Below, piece after piece: positions 46,233 to 58,485 of a stretch of 64,000 nt of DNA (position 1 is its first letter; each line of letters begins with the position of its first letter). The DNA is from Umbilicaria muhlenbergii. Lineage: Eukaryota > Ascomycota > Lecanoromycetes > Umbilicariales > Umbilicariaceae. The notes under the pieces are model-generated. The model worked only from the letters and a program-made list of their open reading frames with translations, had not been told where the DNA came from and did no database searches. Both the position numbers and the translations under genes were made by a program. The stretch spans positions 2,913,211 through 2,977,210 of the forward strand of contig KK106981.1 in assembly GCA_000611775.1 (NCBI GenBank), written 5' to 3'.

Positions 46233-47797
46233 ATCTAGACCTGGGCTGCACTGGACCTAGATATCAACGCACCCCGGTCTATTCGTGGTGCTATATGTGC
46301 AACTGTCCCTTTACCTCCACCTGCATCTTTACGGTCCCTACTCTTGCGCATGCAGCGATTCGGCTACCATGGGCTGAATCGTGCTTCTGGCACAGCCCCT
46401 TAGCTTTGCTCATTTGCTTTTCTTCGGTGTATGTTAGGGTGTGAAAAAAGGGGAGTATGGGGGGGGTTGGGGGGGGGTGGGGGGGGGTTCAGGAGGCGAG
46501 TGAGACAAGCGCTAGATACCCATATTTGCAATCTGCTTAGCGCTTACTATTCAAATGGCTTCTTATTTCAACAAAGGAACTGGCAGTGGAAAAGCTGGCT
46601 TACGACGTGACTATTGGTTGGGAGAGTTGCTGGTTACATACACTTGCTACCTAGTCTATTGATTCTCTAAACCATTCGCCGCCACCTACATCCTCGGAAC
46701 CCAGAAGGGAATCAGAGAGGCTGATGACTACCGGCGACTGGGCATTGCACCCCCTCTCACCCCTTTTTCCTCCTACCCACATCAACCCTCTCTCTGACAA
46801 AATCACTTCTTTCACTCCCTTCACCCTTCACTCTCTACATAGGCGAAGCGTGGAGAGGGGTCGTCGATATTATAGCGTTCGGGTCGGGTAGTGAGCGTGA
46901 GAGGGTGGACTTGTTGCGGGGGCCAGGGGCCGTGGCTTATAAAGGGACGAGTCGGTTGCTGATGATGGATTTTGGGGGACGGTGTTCATGGAGATGGGAA
47001 AGGGGAGGGGAGTGTAGGTGCGTTAGGGAATGGAATAGGGGAGGCAGGGAGGTTGGGTCTCCCCGTTGCACCGTAGAGTGTGGAAGGCCGATGGCCGCAG
47101 TGAAGGCGCTTTTGATACTGGTCGTGGGTGCTATTCATAATAGTCTGTAAGATAGACTGCGGCGTAATTTGGTTACTGAGAAGGCACTCTCCATGTGCTT
47201 GTGCTGTTGCAGCCAGCTGCTGCTCGGTGGTTTTGGGAAGTCAACTCTCACTTCAACATCCTTGCCGACAGCGACTACTTGAGCGTTATGTTGGGCATGT
47301 CAAGACAGCGCTGAAACCCTGCTGTTACTTATCAGCCACAGTGGCTTATGACCTTTCTCTCCGGCCTATAATCTTTGCCTTCAGGGTTGAGGTTTCCCAT
47401 TTGCAGAGCACCAGAGCACTGGCGGACGGGTCTTCGGCGTTTGAGGGCGGCTGGATACACCTATCTAAAACGCTTTCATCTTCCAGTCTAATGTGCACCG
47501 GCAGGCTGTGTGGGGAAGGGCAAGAGGCAAGGGCCGCCCTCATGAGCTCCAGTGAGTAATTAAGGACTAGCGGCCAATCACCGAGATTTTTGCTGCAGGT
47601 CTGCTTTTGCGCGCCCAGCCGTCCCAAAAATCCCTGACCGGGTAGCCTAGGAGAAAACCAGGAGTTGCGAAGCCATGTCCACTTCCTCGTTGACACCCGC
47701 CCGTGTCTAGGCGCCAGAACTGTTCCAGGTGGCAGTCCTCCCGCATGCTCCTACAGAATCATAGTCTCTAGGTCCTATGCATGGTATGATAAGCTTG
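46233..47797. other. Intergenic, G-run cluster
   Basis: At 46455-46495 the plus strand carries successive runs of seven to nine G separated by one to three bases. A C-rich block (46740-46840) is followed by a G-rich block (46900-47060). No gene is supported. Confidence 0.6.
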
Positions 47798-50700
47798 TTA
47801 TAGTTCTGAGGAGTATAATGCGGGCTTGCTTACCATGAGGTTCTCGCTCATCTCCGTTTCTGCCGTGGGACGCTTCTGCGAGGTTGAAAGCTTTGCGATC
47901 CACAACTTCTTCCTTTGCCGAGATCTAATCATCTGTTGGAATCAGATTTCAGCGTATGTTCAAGACCAAACTGAACTAGTTGTCTCATACTGTTTCGATT
48001 GAATTCTCGACAAGGTAGCGGTATATAACGACCGGCCTTGTTTGCCCTATCCTGTCAACCCGTGCCGCGGCTTGTTCCTCGACCATCGGATTCCATTGAG
48101 GTTCCACTAGATGCACGTGTGATGCCGCTGTTAGGTTAAGCCTACCAAAAGTTAGTCAGAGGTCTATCACTTCCCGGTATGTCTACTTACCCTACAGCGC
48201 CACTCCCGATGGATAGAAGCATAACCCTGAGGTCACGCTCAGACTGAAACCTGTTGATTGCTCTCCTCCTTTGTTCGAGAGAGCAACTGCCATCGATACG
48301 AACAAACTGCAGGCCATGGTCTATCAACGCCAGTTGTAGATCATCGAGCGTCGTCGTCCAGCAGGAGAAGACGAGGCTGTCACGTATAATTAGCGTTCCT
48401 GGTTCTCAGCTTAGGCTTCCCCGTCACGATCTGTCTAACCTCTTCTCTGAACCATTATCGCTCGGACAGCTTCTTCCTATTTCAAGCAGTTGAGACATCA
48501 CTTTGGATATCTTTGAGGAGGTCGTCGGTGATCCTTGTGGATCTGGGGCATCGATCATGTGGGTATCGGCGGCATCGTGAATGCCGTTAGCCCAATCCAT
48601 AGCATCATCTGTTACTGTGAATGGCTTGTCACATATGGGGCATACCTGGGCCGAAGAAGTGGAAAGACCGTCATATAAAGCGGTATATTGCACATAGCAA
48701 TCAGGGCAGAACCGGTGGCCGCATTGACCGCGGAATTTAGCCTCGAGTGCCGATACTGTCGAAATGTCGATGCCGCACTGATTACAACTCTCAGCACCGG
48801 TATAGGAAAGCTTTGTAACATCCAAGCCCGGAATAACATCAGAATGACCATGGCTGCATAACTGTCTTAGGCGGAGTATAGATTGAAGTATGATATGAGA
48901 AGGTTGAGAACAGCCAGATCTCGAAGACGCAAGAAGCAATTCCTTAGCTCGATCGCGAATTCCTTCGTAGTGTGATCGCTCGGTCCGTGATAGTTCAACA
49001 GGCACTAACTTTTCGGTTCTTCTAGAAACACTGGTGGCCCCTTTTGTTCTCCGTATTGCAAGGGCTTTCATCATTAGACGCAGGTTCTCTAGGCCTCGCT
49101 CATCCAATTTGCCAAGGTGACCTAAGATGTGTTTGCGGAAAGTAGAGACAGTGTCAAAAGGTTGGAACCGAAGAAATCTTGTGAGTGCGAAGAGGTCTTC
49201 CAGCCGGTTCTGCACTGGAGTGCCCGTCAGACACCAACGTCTCTGAGCATCAAGCGCAATTGCTGCTTCAGACGTCTTCGCGGATAGGTTCCGTATCCAA
49301 TGGGCTGCGTTTTGCCGGCAAACTTATCAGTGTACGTAACTACCTATCAGAGTCTCGAATAACATGTTCATACCTTCATCAAGCACAATACGAAACCATG
49401 AGATCTTTCTCAGAGTACGGAACTTGAGTAGTAGCGTTTCATAAGTAGTGACGACGAGGTCGTTGTCCACTATCCCCTGTAGGTCTCGGCTAGCCCCCTG
49501 GCCATGATACACGTGCATCTTCAATGTAGAAGGTGCGATATGACTAGCCTATCAGCGAGGGGTATGACACGACATGAGGAGGCGTAAATACCGTTCAAGT
49601 TCAGACTCCCAGGTGTGTAAAGCTAATCATTCTGTCAATATATGATTAGCGGGGCGTAAGGAAAAGAACCGTACTGGATTTTGGAGTAATTATCAGGGTT
49701 GCTCTCGATGGATATTGACTGTGCTTCTTGACGTAGTGAGCGCGGTCGCCTGTGCCAACATATCTTATAGCTTGGTCGAGAGAATGGACTAAAAGTGCAA
49801 GCACTGTGAGAGTCTTTCCCATGCCCATTTCATCTGCGAGCAATCCTCCCCGGCAGGTAAATGGTCTTTCGAATGTTTCAGCGTTAGTTATCTTATGAGT
49901 GAACCTACGCCAACAAATTAGACGACGTAACTCGAATTAAGTATGTCAGAATCGACTTACTTGATCCTACCGAAGTCCACAACACGATCCCACAATGTCA
50001 GACTGCTGTCGTACAATAACTCGCTCTCACGGGTCGACATGAAATGTAAGGCTGATATCTGGTGACTGCTTACATTCATCAGGATCAACCAAGCAATGCC
50101 ATGTGATAGCAAGGAGTAGGGCCCACCTGCAAAGAACCGAGCTTATCCTGGGGTCTTGTAACATCTCTGTGTGAGGCGGTACTGCCTCGAGCTCGTCTAG
50201 GATCCCCTCTACTGCACTTTCGAATTCGGCTTCCACTGATGGAAGCAGGCGCCGAAAGCGTGGCGTAACGTCCTGGTCTTCCCAAGAAAGAACGTGAGGG
50301 TTGCGGTAAGTTGCAGACAGATCTAGCTGCTCGGGCTCTTGTAGAAATATGCCTGCATTCGAGAGAATAGAACTAATAGAGGTCATGTCGTTACTGCTGC
50401 CGTAAACATTGATTTCTGCTTTGAAGTTGTTCCGCGTAGCGCCTTTTTCGAGACAGTTCGCCCGATCCCCAGACACCAAAAGCTCTAGTCGGAGAGATGT
50501 GGCAGCTACTCTTAGCGAATTGAGAACCTGTGCATGGCGGCTATCTAGTACAGCTACTTCTTCCATCGTGGACAATAAGACCGTGGTAGCATCAACTCTA
50601 TGACGCATTCGAAGAGGAGTACGTCCCCTACGAGCCGATTCAAGACATGTGCTGTGCTTCTTAGACCCCTTGAAAGGCGCAATTAGGGCATCGACAATCT

Positions 50701-51263
50701 ACAGCGGTACGTTAGACGCCGTAGGTGTTAAAACGAGGTGATGTATGAATAGTCCTCACCGTGCCAAAACAGATATCAATAGGAGGTGGATCTTCTTTTA
50801 TAAAGCTAGCATGTGTGGGTGTTGTGAGCTCGGAAAAGGTAGCGGAGTCGAGTTCTTCGGGCGTTGAGAGTGGATGAGTTGCGGTAGTGGCGGAATACTG
50901 AGGCACCCCCAATCCGTTCCAACACTGCCCTTTGGTGTCTGGGTCCACCGCACTATGATCCTCCTCCGTATAGCCGTGAAAGCCGTCGACGGGTCTTGTT
51001 CCGTCCCAAAGCCAGTCTCGGAACAATGGACTTGTCTGGGCTGTATTGCATAGTACAGAATTGTCCCTCTTGTTGTGTCTATTTTCATCCCACGGCTCAC
51101 ACGTCTCAATCGCCTCGTCATTGACGTGGAGAGGTATATCGTATGCGGACTGATGGTAGGATGGCCAACGCCGTTCATGCAATGAGGCGGCAATGTGTTT
51201 GGCCGGACGTGGGTTTTCACTCCTATCTTTCGCCCAAGAGCGGGTTCGCTTGAGACTGGACAT
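47798..51263 (-). CDS. SNF2-family ATPase with RING finger (Rad5/Rad16/HLTF-like), frame uncertain at one point
   Basis: A multi-exon gene starting at MSSLKRTRS (51263). Exon one ends at 50760 and exon two starts at 50698. Visible motifs in order are [13 protein letters not shown] (motif I, near 49830), TLIITPKS (Ia), RIVLDEAHWIRN (motif II, split by an intron), [15 protein letters not shown] (motif III, near 49215), a C3HC4 RING (CNQCGID to CPICDKPF, 48775-48620), then [36 protein letters not shown] and [21 protein letters not shown] (motifs IV-VI). RING-bearing SNF2 proteins of this type act in post-replication repair or SUMO/ubiquitin-linked chromatin work. Between QDPRISSVL and [10 protein letters not shown] (about 50145-50070) the frame changes and I found no consensus intron, so either an odd splice or a frameshift is present. 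The 3' end is the first stop in frame, but a GTAAGC donor shortly before could add an exon. Confidence 0.8.
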
Positions 51264-51735
51264 CTGCGCAGAAGTCCTCTGCAGCGGTCGAGTCCTGGCA
51301 GATTGACCTGGGTGAACTGGTGACCACGCAGGGGCAAGACGATCATTATCAATGAGGATGGTCAAAAGAAGGCTGTGGCTGTCCTGGAGGCGATCAAAAG
51401 CGCAATAACGCACAGCCGCTCAGATGGACAAGTGTGCCTCGCGCACCTGTGACTGGGGTGCGTAGCCAGTCATTGGTGATTATTCCTGCGCCGCCATCAC
51501 TTTGCTGTACTACTCGATTACCCGTACAGCACCTGGAATGCCAAGACAATGTATGCCTTGAAAGCCTCGCAGGCTCGCCGTTGCCTCGAGGTTGGTGCGC
51601 AGTCCCGAGCAGCAACGCATAAAGTCAGTGACTGCCATTCAGTTACTTCGTACTCTCTACAGCTCCGACATTCCCAATCCTCTCAAATATACTTACCTAT
51701 CGCAGAGACACGTATAAATCCCTACCTTCTTCGCC
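51264..51735. promoter_or_regulatory. Divergent promoter region, SNF2 gene and NACHT-ankyrin gene
   Basis: 472 bp separate two starts that point away from each other, so regulatory elements are probably shared. No clear TATA box; short CT-rich stretches precede the plus-strand start. Confidence 0.5.
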
Positions 51736-54700
51736 ATGACGAATCGCATTCTAGCCCATCGCATGCTTATTCAGGACTTCGAGGAGGATCCAGCTTTGCC
51801 CATCGCCAGCGGAATAGGTGGCGCAGAACATCAAGAGGGTTCATCGCCCACTCATCACACAATGGTATCCAAGTTTTCGAAGATTTTGAAGTCTTTTAAG
51901 ACGCGTTTGTCACAGGAAGATATAGACCGCTTCAAGGTTGCGACGTTGCACGACCTTAAGTCTGTCGTCAAAGACATTCAGACTGAGCAGGCTTGTCGGA
52001 AGTCTCTCCGCAACATGGCCAAAATTCGCCCGTACCTAGACGGACTTCAGCAATATGCAGCAGTCATTGAGGTTTTCGTGAATAGCAAACCAGACATACT
52101 AGCATTCATTTGGGTCGGTGGTTTCACATCTACTCTACCATCCAGACAGTGCAACATGAAGCTGATTACTTCATTAGGGACCCATTAAGCTCTGTTTGAA
52201 GGTCTGCAGAGCCCCCTCGGCCAGGCAAACCAGAACTAAGATGCTGTAGATTGCTTCGAATTATTCCGAAGCATTCGACGCTCTCCTTGATGCCTACAAA
52301 CAGATTGGTGATGCGCTTCCGATCTTCTCTGACATCAACGATCTCTTCTCTTCCCATACCAGTGTGCAGCAAGTGTTAATCAACGTCTACGAGGATATTC
52401 TGGATTTTCACGGCCGTGCAGTGAATTTCTTCAAGCAGAGAGGTAATTCGCCCTCCAGCTCAGGGAAACAGCACCCGCATTTGTGAAAGTCAAGCACATT
52501 CTGATATTTGCATTGTGAATGTAGCGTGGAAAATTACTATCAAGCTGGCCTTTCGCACCTTTCGAAGTATGTTTGAAGACGTTTTGGAGAATTTGGAACG
52601 TTCCAAAGGCCTTCTTTATCAATCGGCCGACATAGCTAGCTTTCGTGAGGCTCAAGATTCTCGTTCTCTTTTCAAACAGCAATTCGATGCGCAGGAGAGG
52701 AAGGCAATGGATGACAGAAGATCAACAGCACTTGAATGGCTTTCTCACGAGAGTTGTGATAAGTCTCACGAGGAATTGCAGGAGACACGCAGAAGATTTC
52801 CCAATACCGCCAGGTGGATATTTCATGAGAGGGCATTGAAAGAATGGTTGGGCGGTAGTCGAGTAAGGAATCAACCGTTCTGGATATCTGGCATTCCTGG
52901 TGCAGGTAATAAGGTCTTCAAATTTGCTACTCCGGATTTCAACTAATAGGTCGATCATTAAGGCAAAACTGTCCTGTTCAGCTCCATCGTTGACGAGATT
53001 AGGACCACGTCTCCCAAAGCGGCGGTCGCCTTTTTCTATTGTAAGTACAACAACATTCTGAGAAACAACTATCAGGAAATAGCGAAGAGCCTCATTGCTC
53101 AACTACTCTACAACAACGATGACTGTCTAAGATACTTGTACGAAAGGGCTGTCACGTGTCGAGAGAGACATCCAAGCACGAGAACTGTTCTTGAAGAGCT
53201 CATAGGCACTATGGCCCTATTACACCGCGATCTTTTTATAGGAATTGATGGACTCGATGAATGCGACTCTTCGGAACGACACCTTGTTCTCTCCTTAGTC
53301 CACAACCTACTCAAGCTATCCGATACAGAACTTGATCTCAAAATATTTCTGGCCAGTTGCGCGGAAAAGGACATCGAGGAGTCTTTACAACTATCAACTC
53401 ATCTGGCTTTAAATTCCCACCACTTAGACGGTGATATACGAGGCTACATCGAGATACGCTCGGTAGAACTAGGCAAAAGCTTTTCTTTCAGTGAAGAGCG
53501 AGTGCATGAAGTTACGGCCAAAGTTGCGGACAGACCCGAAGGTCTGTAAAGCCTTTGAGTCTCGTGTGGGAGTTTTTATGTAGATCTAGCTGATGAAGTT
53601 TAGGAATGTTTCTTTTAGCGAGGTTAATTATGGACAACTTGCTCGATCAGGAGACATGGGAGGACATTGATGAAGAGTTGAGAACCGAAGTACTACCCCG
53701 AAGAATTGATGAGGCGTATGTTCGATCTATCTAAAGGAAATCTTCATAAGTCGCTGATTATACCTTCTACTGCTGAAGATACGGACGTATCATACTGCGT
53801 ATCCGAAAGCATGTGAACCTCAGACAGCAAGCTCGGGTAAAGCAGATCTTAGAGATGATTACAGGCGCAAAACGCTCCTTGTGGTTGCACGAGATTCAAG
53901 GAGCTCTGTCAATACGGTTAGATGACAAGAGCATTGACTTGGAAAGTCGTAAGATACGAAGACATCTCAAAGAGATATGCGGACCTATCGTGGAGGTACA
54001 CGATGATGGAAGCGTAGAGTTGATCCATCACACGGCCAAGACGTCTGTATCAGTTCCTGTCTTGGAGCTTGTTCACTGATTTTTCGCTAGCTTCCTCGAG
54101 CAAATCCCTAGCGATCAGTTCATCAACCCCAACATTGCCAATCGAAATATAGTACGTCTTTGTATGAGTTACCTTACCTTCGACTGCATTACCACGGAAC
54201 TCGACTACCTCGAATACCTAAAGAGAGTGAAGATGGGCGAATACGCTTTCCTGGAGTACTCCATTTGTTATTGGCTCCAGCACATGCATTATCTCCATTC
54301 AGTAGAAGAGAGAGATAGCAAAGAGGTAAAAGATCTTCTCGACTTGTCCCTTGAGGTATTGGATCTACACTATGAAACATTGCTTCTTAAAAGCACTCCA
54401 ACGATCAGTCAGGGTATTACGCCCGTTGGTCAAAGTGCTACGTGGGAGCTTCTAGATGGTGTCCAAGAGTCGTTTGAGGCCGCTCATAGTATTGCTGACG
54501 ATGGCGACCAGTTGGGAATACTGAAGCCTAAGGTATACCGTCTACTCTTTCACATCAGGAGTCTTGTCGAAGCCGTAGCCGAAGGTCCGACTGATCTTTC
54601 CATGTCAATAACCGAAGCCTATGGAACGCTAATCTTCAAGTGCCCCATTGTCCGCTGTAAACATTTTCATCGGGGTTTCCGTTCTCGCGCACAACGTGAT

Positions 54701-56230
54701 GGCCACGTCAAAGGCCACGAACGTTCATTTCGATGTCCCAATGAAGGTTGTGATTACCAGGTTCTTGGATTTTCGTCAAAAGCTGCGCGCACCGCACATA
54801 TTTCCTCATACCATAATTCCTCATGCGAAGAATACACGTTCCCGAACGTTGAGCCTCGCTCTATCTGGAAGACCCTTGAGGATGCCATTGACAAGGATGA
54901 CGCGACCGCGGTCCGGGCTCTATGTGAGGAAGTCGCGAGACTTCCTGACAAGAGGTACGGATTTCTTTTACGAGCTGTAGAAAAGAAGTGTCTGAAAGCT
55001 GCTCGTGCTCTTGTAGGAATATTTAGTGGCGATTCAAAAGAGATAAACCACCAGGGCCGAGGCGGACGAAACGCACTGCATGTAGCCGCTGAAGCTGGAG
55101 AACAAGATCTGGTGGCACTCATATCTCGGACATCCGCGGATGTCAATATCACAAATTCACAGCGGATGTCGCCCATCTGCATAGCTGCATCGAACGGACA
55201 TTTAGGGGTTGTGCAGCTTCTCCTCCAGCATGACAAATGTGATATGCGTCTCCGAGGCGGAAGCGGATCCCTACTTACACCACTGCTGTCCGCCGCAGCT
55301 GCTGGTCATCTGGAGATAGTTCGATTTTTACTTGAAGACGATATACAGCAATATGTTGAAGAAGGTCATTTCTTGAAGGCTTTAAAAGCTGCGGCAGCGT
55401 CACGTCATGGTACCATCGTTAGATTCATGTTAGAAAAAGGATCCACCGTCTACGCTCAGAACACATACAGCAAGAGACTTGCGGCGGCAGTGAACGAAGG
55501 AATTGACGTAGCAGTGGACCTGCTGCTGCAAAGACGCACTATGAAGAAGAAAAGAGGAGAATTCGATGAAAAGGGCAGAACATACGGCAATACTCTTCTG
55601 GTTGCAGCTCAGGAAGGAAATGAAGCTGAGATAAAGCGACTACTGGACGGTGGCGCTGATGTCAATGTCACAGGTGGTCACTATGGAAGTGCACTGCAGG
55701 CAGCAGCATTAAATGGACACAAGGATACTGCACAGCTGCTGTTGAATAATGGAGCTGATGTCAATGTCACAGGTGGTCACTATGGAAGTGCACTGCAGGC
55801 AGCAGCATTAAATGGACACAAGGATACTGCACAGCTGCTGTTGAATAATGGAGCTGATGTCAATGTCACAGGTGGTCACTATGGAAGTGCACTGCAGGCA
55901 GCAGCATTAAATGGACACAAGGATACTGCACAGCTGCTGTTGAATAATGGAGCTGATGTCAATGTCACAGGTGGTCACTATGGAAGTGCACTGCAGGCAG
56001 CAGCATTAAATGGACACAAGGATACTGCACAGCTGCTGTTGAATAATGGAGCTGATGTCAATGTCACAGGTGGTCACTATGGAAGTGCACTGCAGGCAGC
56101 AGCATTAAATGAACACATGGATACTGCGCAGCTGTTGTTGAATAACGGAGCTGATGTCAATGTCACAGGTGGTCAATGGGGAAGTGCACTGCAGGCAGCA
56201 GCGCATTATGGATACAAGGACGTGGTATAG
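51736..56230 (+). CDS. NACHT - C2H2 - ankyrin receptor-like protein (fungal NLR type), truncated in the last repeat
   Basis: Eight exons (51736-52113, 52178-52201, 52250-52442, 52525-52905, 52963-53541, 53604-53715, 53779-54042, 54091-56230) give 1,356 residues. Residues 1-230 are a helical N-terminal domain. The NACHT Walker A is GIPGAGKT (about 321-328, across an intron) and Walker B LFIGIDGLDECD (about 418). A winged-helix-like region reads ILEMITGAKRSLWLHEIQGAL. Two C2H2-type units lie near 827-885 (CPIVRCKHF..H..H and CPNEGCDYQ..H..H). Ankyrin repeats run from about 964 to the end, the last six being 33-residue units. The stop is TAG inside unit six, where the pattern wants CAG (VVQLLLDYGAD). 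After it the ankyrin pattern goes on, then shifts frame and ends at 56360 (GFGTALYAAKK to LLEAAI). Such proteins control heterokaryon incompatibility or immunity in other fungi; the ligand is unknown. Confidence 0.88.
52178..52201 (+). other. 24-nt microexon of the NACHT-ankyrin gene
   Basis: Codes GPIKLCLK between introns of 64 and 48 bp. It is in frame and matches the motif FIWGPIKLCL expected at this place in the N-terminal domain. Confidence 0.75.
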
Positions 56231-56248
56231 CTGTTGTTGGATTATGGG
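55655..56248 (+). repeat. 99-bp ankyrin-coding tandem repeat, six units
   Basis: Units start at 55655, 55754, 55853, 55952, 56051 and 56150. The first four appear identical base for base from ADVNVTGGHYG to LLLNNG. Unit five differs at a few bases and unit six more. A seventh, degenerate start (GCTGATGTCCATGCC) is at 56249. Confidence 0.95.
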
Positions 56249-56362
56249 GCTGATGTCCATGCCACCCGGGAGGGGATTTGGCACTGCGCTGTATGCCGCT
56301 AAGAAATCCTCGTCCTCGAACGCACCAGCAGTGATAAAACTTCTGGAGGCAGCAATATGAAA
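56231..56362 (+). pseudogene. Detached 3' end of the NACHT-ankyrin gene
   Basis: Downstream of the TAG the frame continues LLLDYGADVHATREG. One frame over it continues GFGTALYAAKKSS...NAPAVIKLLEAAI and ends with TGA, a normal last ankyrin helix. One stop and one frame change therefore separate it from the translated part. Confidence 0.7.
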
Positions 56363-58485
56363 ACGGGGAACGGAGGTGCCAGAGTCTCCTTCAACATCTG
56401 TACCAGACACTCCGCAATCTCGGCCTCATCCTGGTCAGCTTCAGCTTCCTCAGTGAGAGAAATTCGACAGCCACGACGATCCGGAACCACTTAGGGTTAC
56501 GGTTGACTCCATGGCGTGGTAAGGGGTGGTGGATGTGGCGGCAGATGGTGGCGGTCTTGGCTCGATCATCTCACATTGGTCTCAGTGGCAAGATTTGGGT
56601 CAGGCAATCGAGGGTGTTGGGCCTGAGAGCGAGGATGATGCTGGTCTGTTTATGTCCTTTGTGGTTTCTTGTGTTGTAGTCGTATGCGGACTTTGAGTTG
56701 AAGTGGCTGGGTTTAGGACAAGCCAGTCTCTAATGGTTGTTATCTCAGTATTTGGACTGTATTGCGAACTCTTTCTTTTCTTTTCTTCAGACTGGGCTTG
56801 GAGATTAGGATGGCCAAAGGTGCTTTGATAATGACTTTCATTGGTCAGGAGTCTACGAGCTTAGGCAGAGTAGGGTTCAGTGATACGGAGCAAAGAGCGT
56901 ATGTGATCTGACATGATGCTAAACGAGAACCTGGCGACGAGCATGACTTATCTGTTCAGTGGAACCTGGCAAGTGAAACCTACCTCTTTTTCTATAGTTA
57001 ACATCTCTCAGCCAGCAGGGAGTTGCCTAGATCCTAGGAACGGCGAGCTTTGATATACCCATCCGCAAGCTCCATCCTTTCGGTCAAATCACAATGACCT
57101 GCCGAGATTGCGGTCAGACAATTCAACAGTGAACTAGGTCCACATCCAGATCCATTCAACCATGGCCGTATCGCGAATGCTTTTACAATGACTTACAACT
57201 GCGAAGTCAATCGAGAGGGTCAAAAGTTCATGATAGCATTACAGAACCCAAGCACCAATTTTTTGCGCAGTCTTGTAGCCTCAAGCAGAGCACAAACGTG
57301 CCTCCGACAAGGATGGCGGGTCTGGATATTGATTGGCGCATGGTCTTTGAAAGTGCTAATTTGGAATTCGCTATTTGGTGCAAGCATGGATGGACTTAGC
57401 TCGAGAGCGACACACTCGGCTAGAGGCTTAGGGCTTGTAGTGTTAGGGCAATGCCAGCGCTATATTGCGGTGAATCTGATGTTGAAGCAGAGGAAGAGTC
57501 AGCAATACGAAGGTAAAACACGTTCATAGAGATTAGTAGGAACCTCGGAGATTTAGTGGGCTTTACTGCCAGCCGGGTTCGATGCGTTTGGCACAGGGAA
57601 CGAGTCTAGATAGATCCCGGGTTGATCCACATATCCCTCGTATCGATTCACGCATGCCTCTAGCCCTACTATTAGCTGAACAGATCTAGCTACGTGACTA
57701 TGCTTCCAGAGTTCTGCGTGTAAGCATGGAAAACCATGCCTTCCGGTCTGCTCGCATTGCTCTTGGCAGCAGCAGCAGCAGCATCATCAGCGGCATCAGA
57801 GCAGCGCGCAGTAGTCTCAGTCACTGTCTCACCCCTCAGCAGTTCTATGATGGTTTATCATACTGGATTCATAATTGGCTAGCCGAGACTCTTTCCCTAG
57901 GTGGTACGCCGCTAAGCCAGCGAGCCTCCAGCTAGTTGCGAATAGCCATGAGAAGGCGGGACGTGGGACGGCAGTGGCTGCGGCGGCTGCGGCGGTGGCT
58001 GCCTGGTCTACAGTCGGCAGCACTCTGGTGCATGAGGATAGCCCGATTTTCTTCAGGAGCATGGGTGACGCGTCAACAGCGGCGGCGGTGGCGGCGAGGC
58101 TGGGGTTTGGAAGGTGGTAGCACATGAAGATCCACGTAGCCTACTTATGTCTTTGGTTGATTAAGCAGCGACTTCGCCGCACTGCTCATGCGAGGTTGCT
58201 GTAGCCATGACTTCATCTGGTCAAGCTTTCTACAGACAGTGTGGGTGAAAGAGACCATGACGTTGGCGGGTAATATTGGGTGCGCGCCGCAGTTAAGCCA
58301 CATTGCGCCGCAATAGAGCAGTAGAACCTTTCAAGTTTGGTCTGCAGATATGATGTTTGTCCTGCCACCATCACGCCGACTTTTCATCATGGCTTGCAGC
58401 CTGATGGTCTTACTAGGTCTGCTATATGCAGGATATCTCCCTAACCCCAACTCCCCGCTCCCAATCCCAGTCATCTCCTCAACCG
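56363..58485. other. Intergenic, no supported gene
   Basis: Includes a small Ala/Gly-coding GC-rich stretch with gcggcggctgcggcgg repeats at about 57970-58090. Frames here lack family features. Confidence 0.5.
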
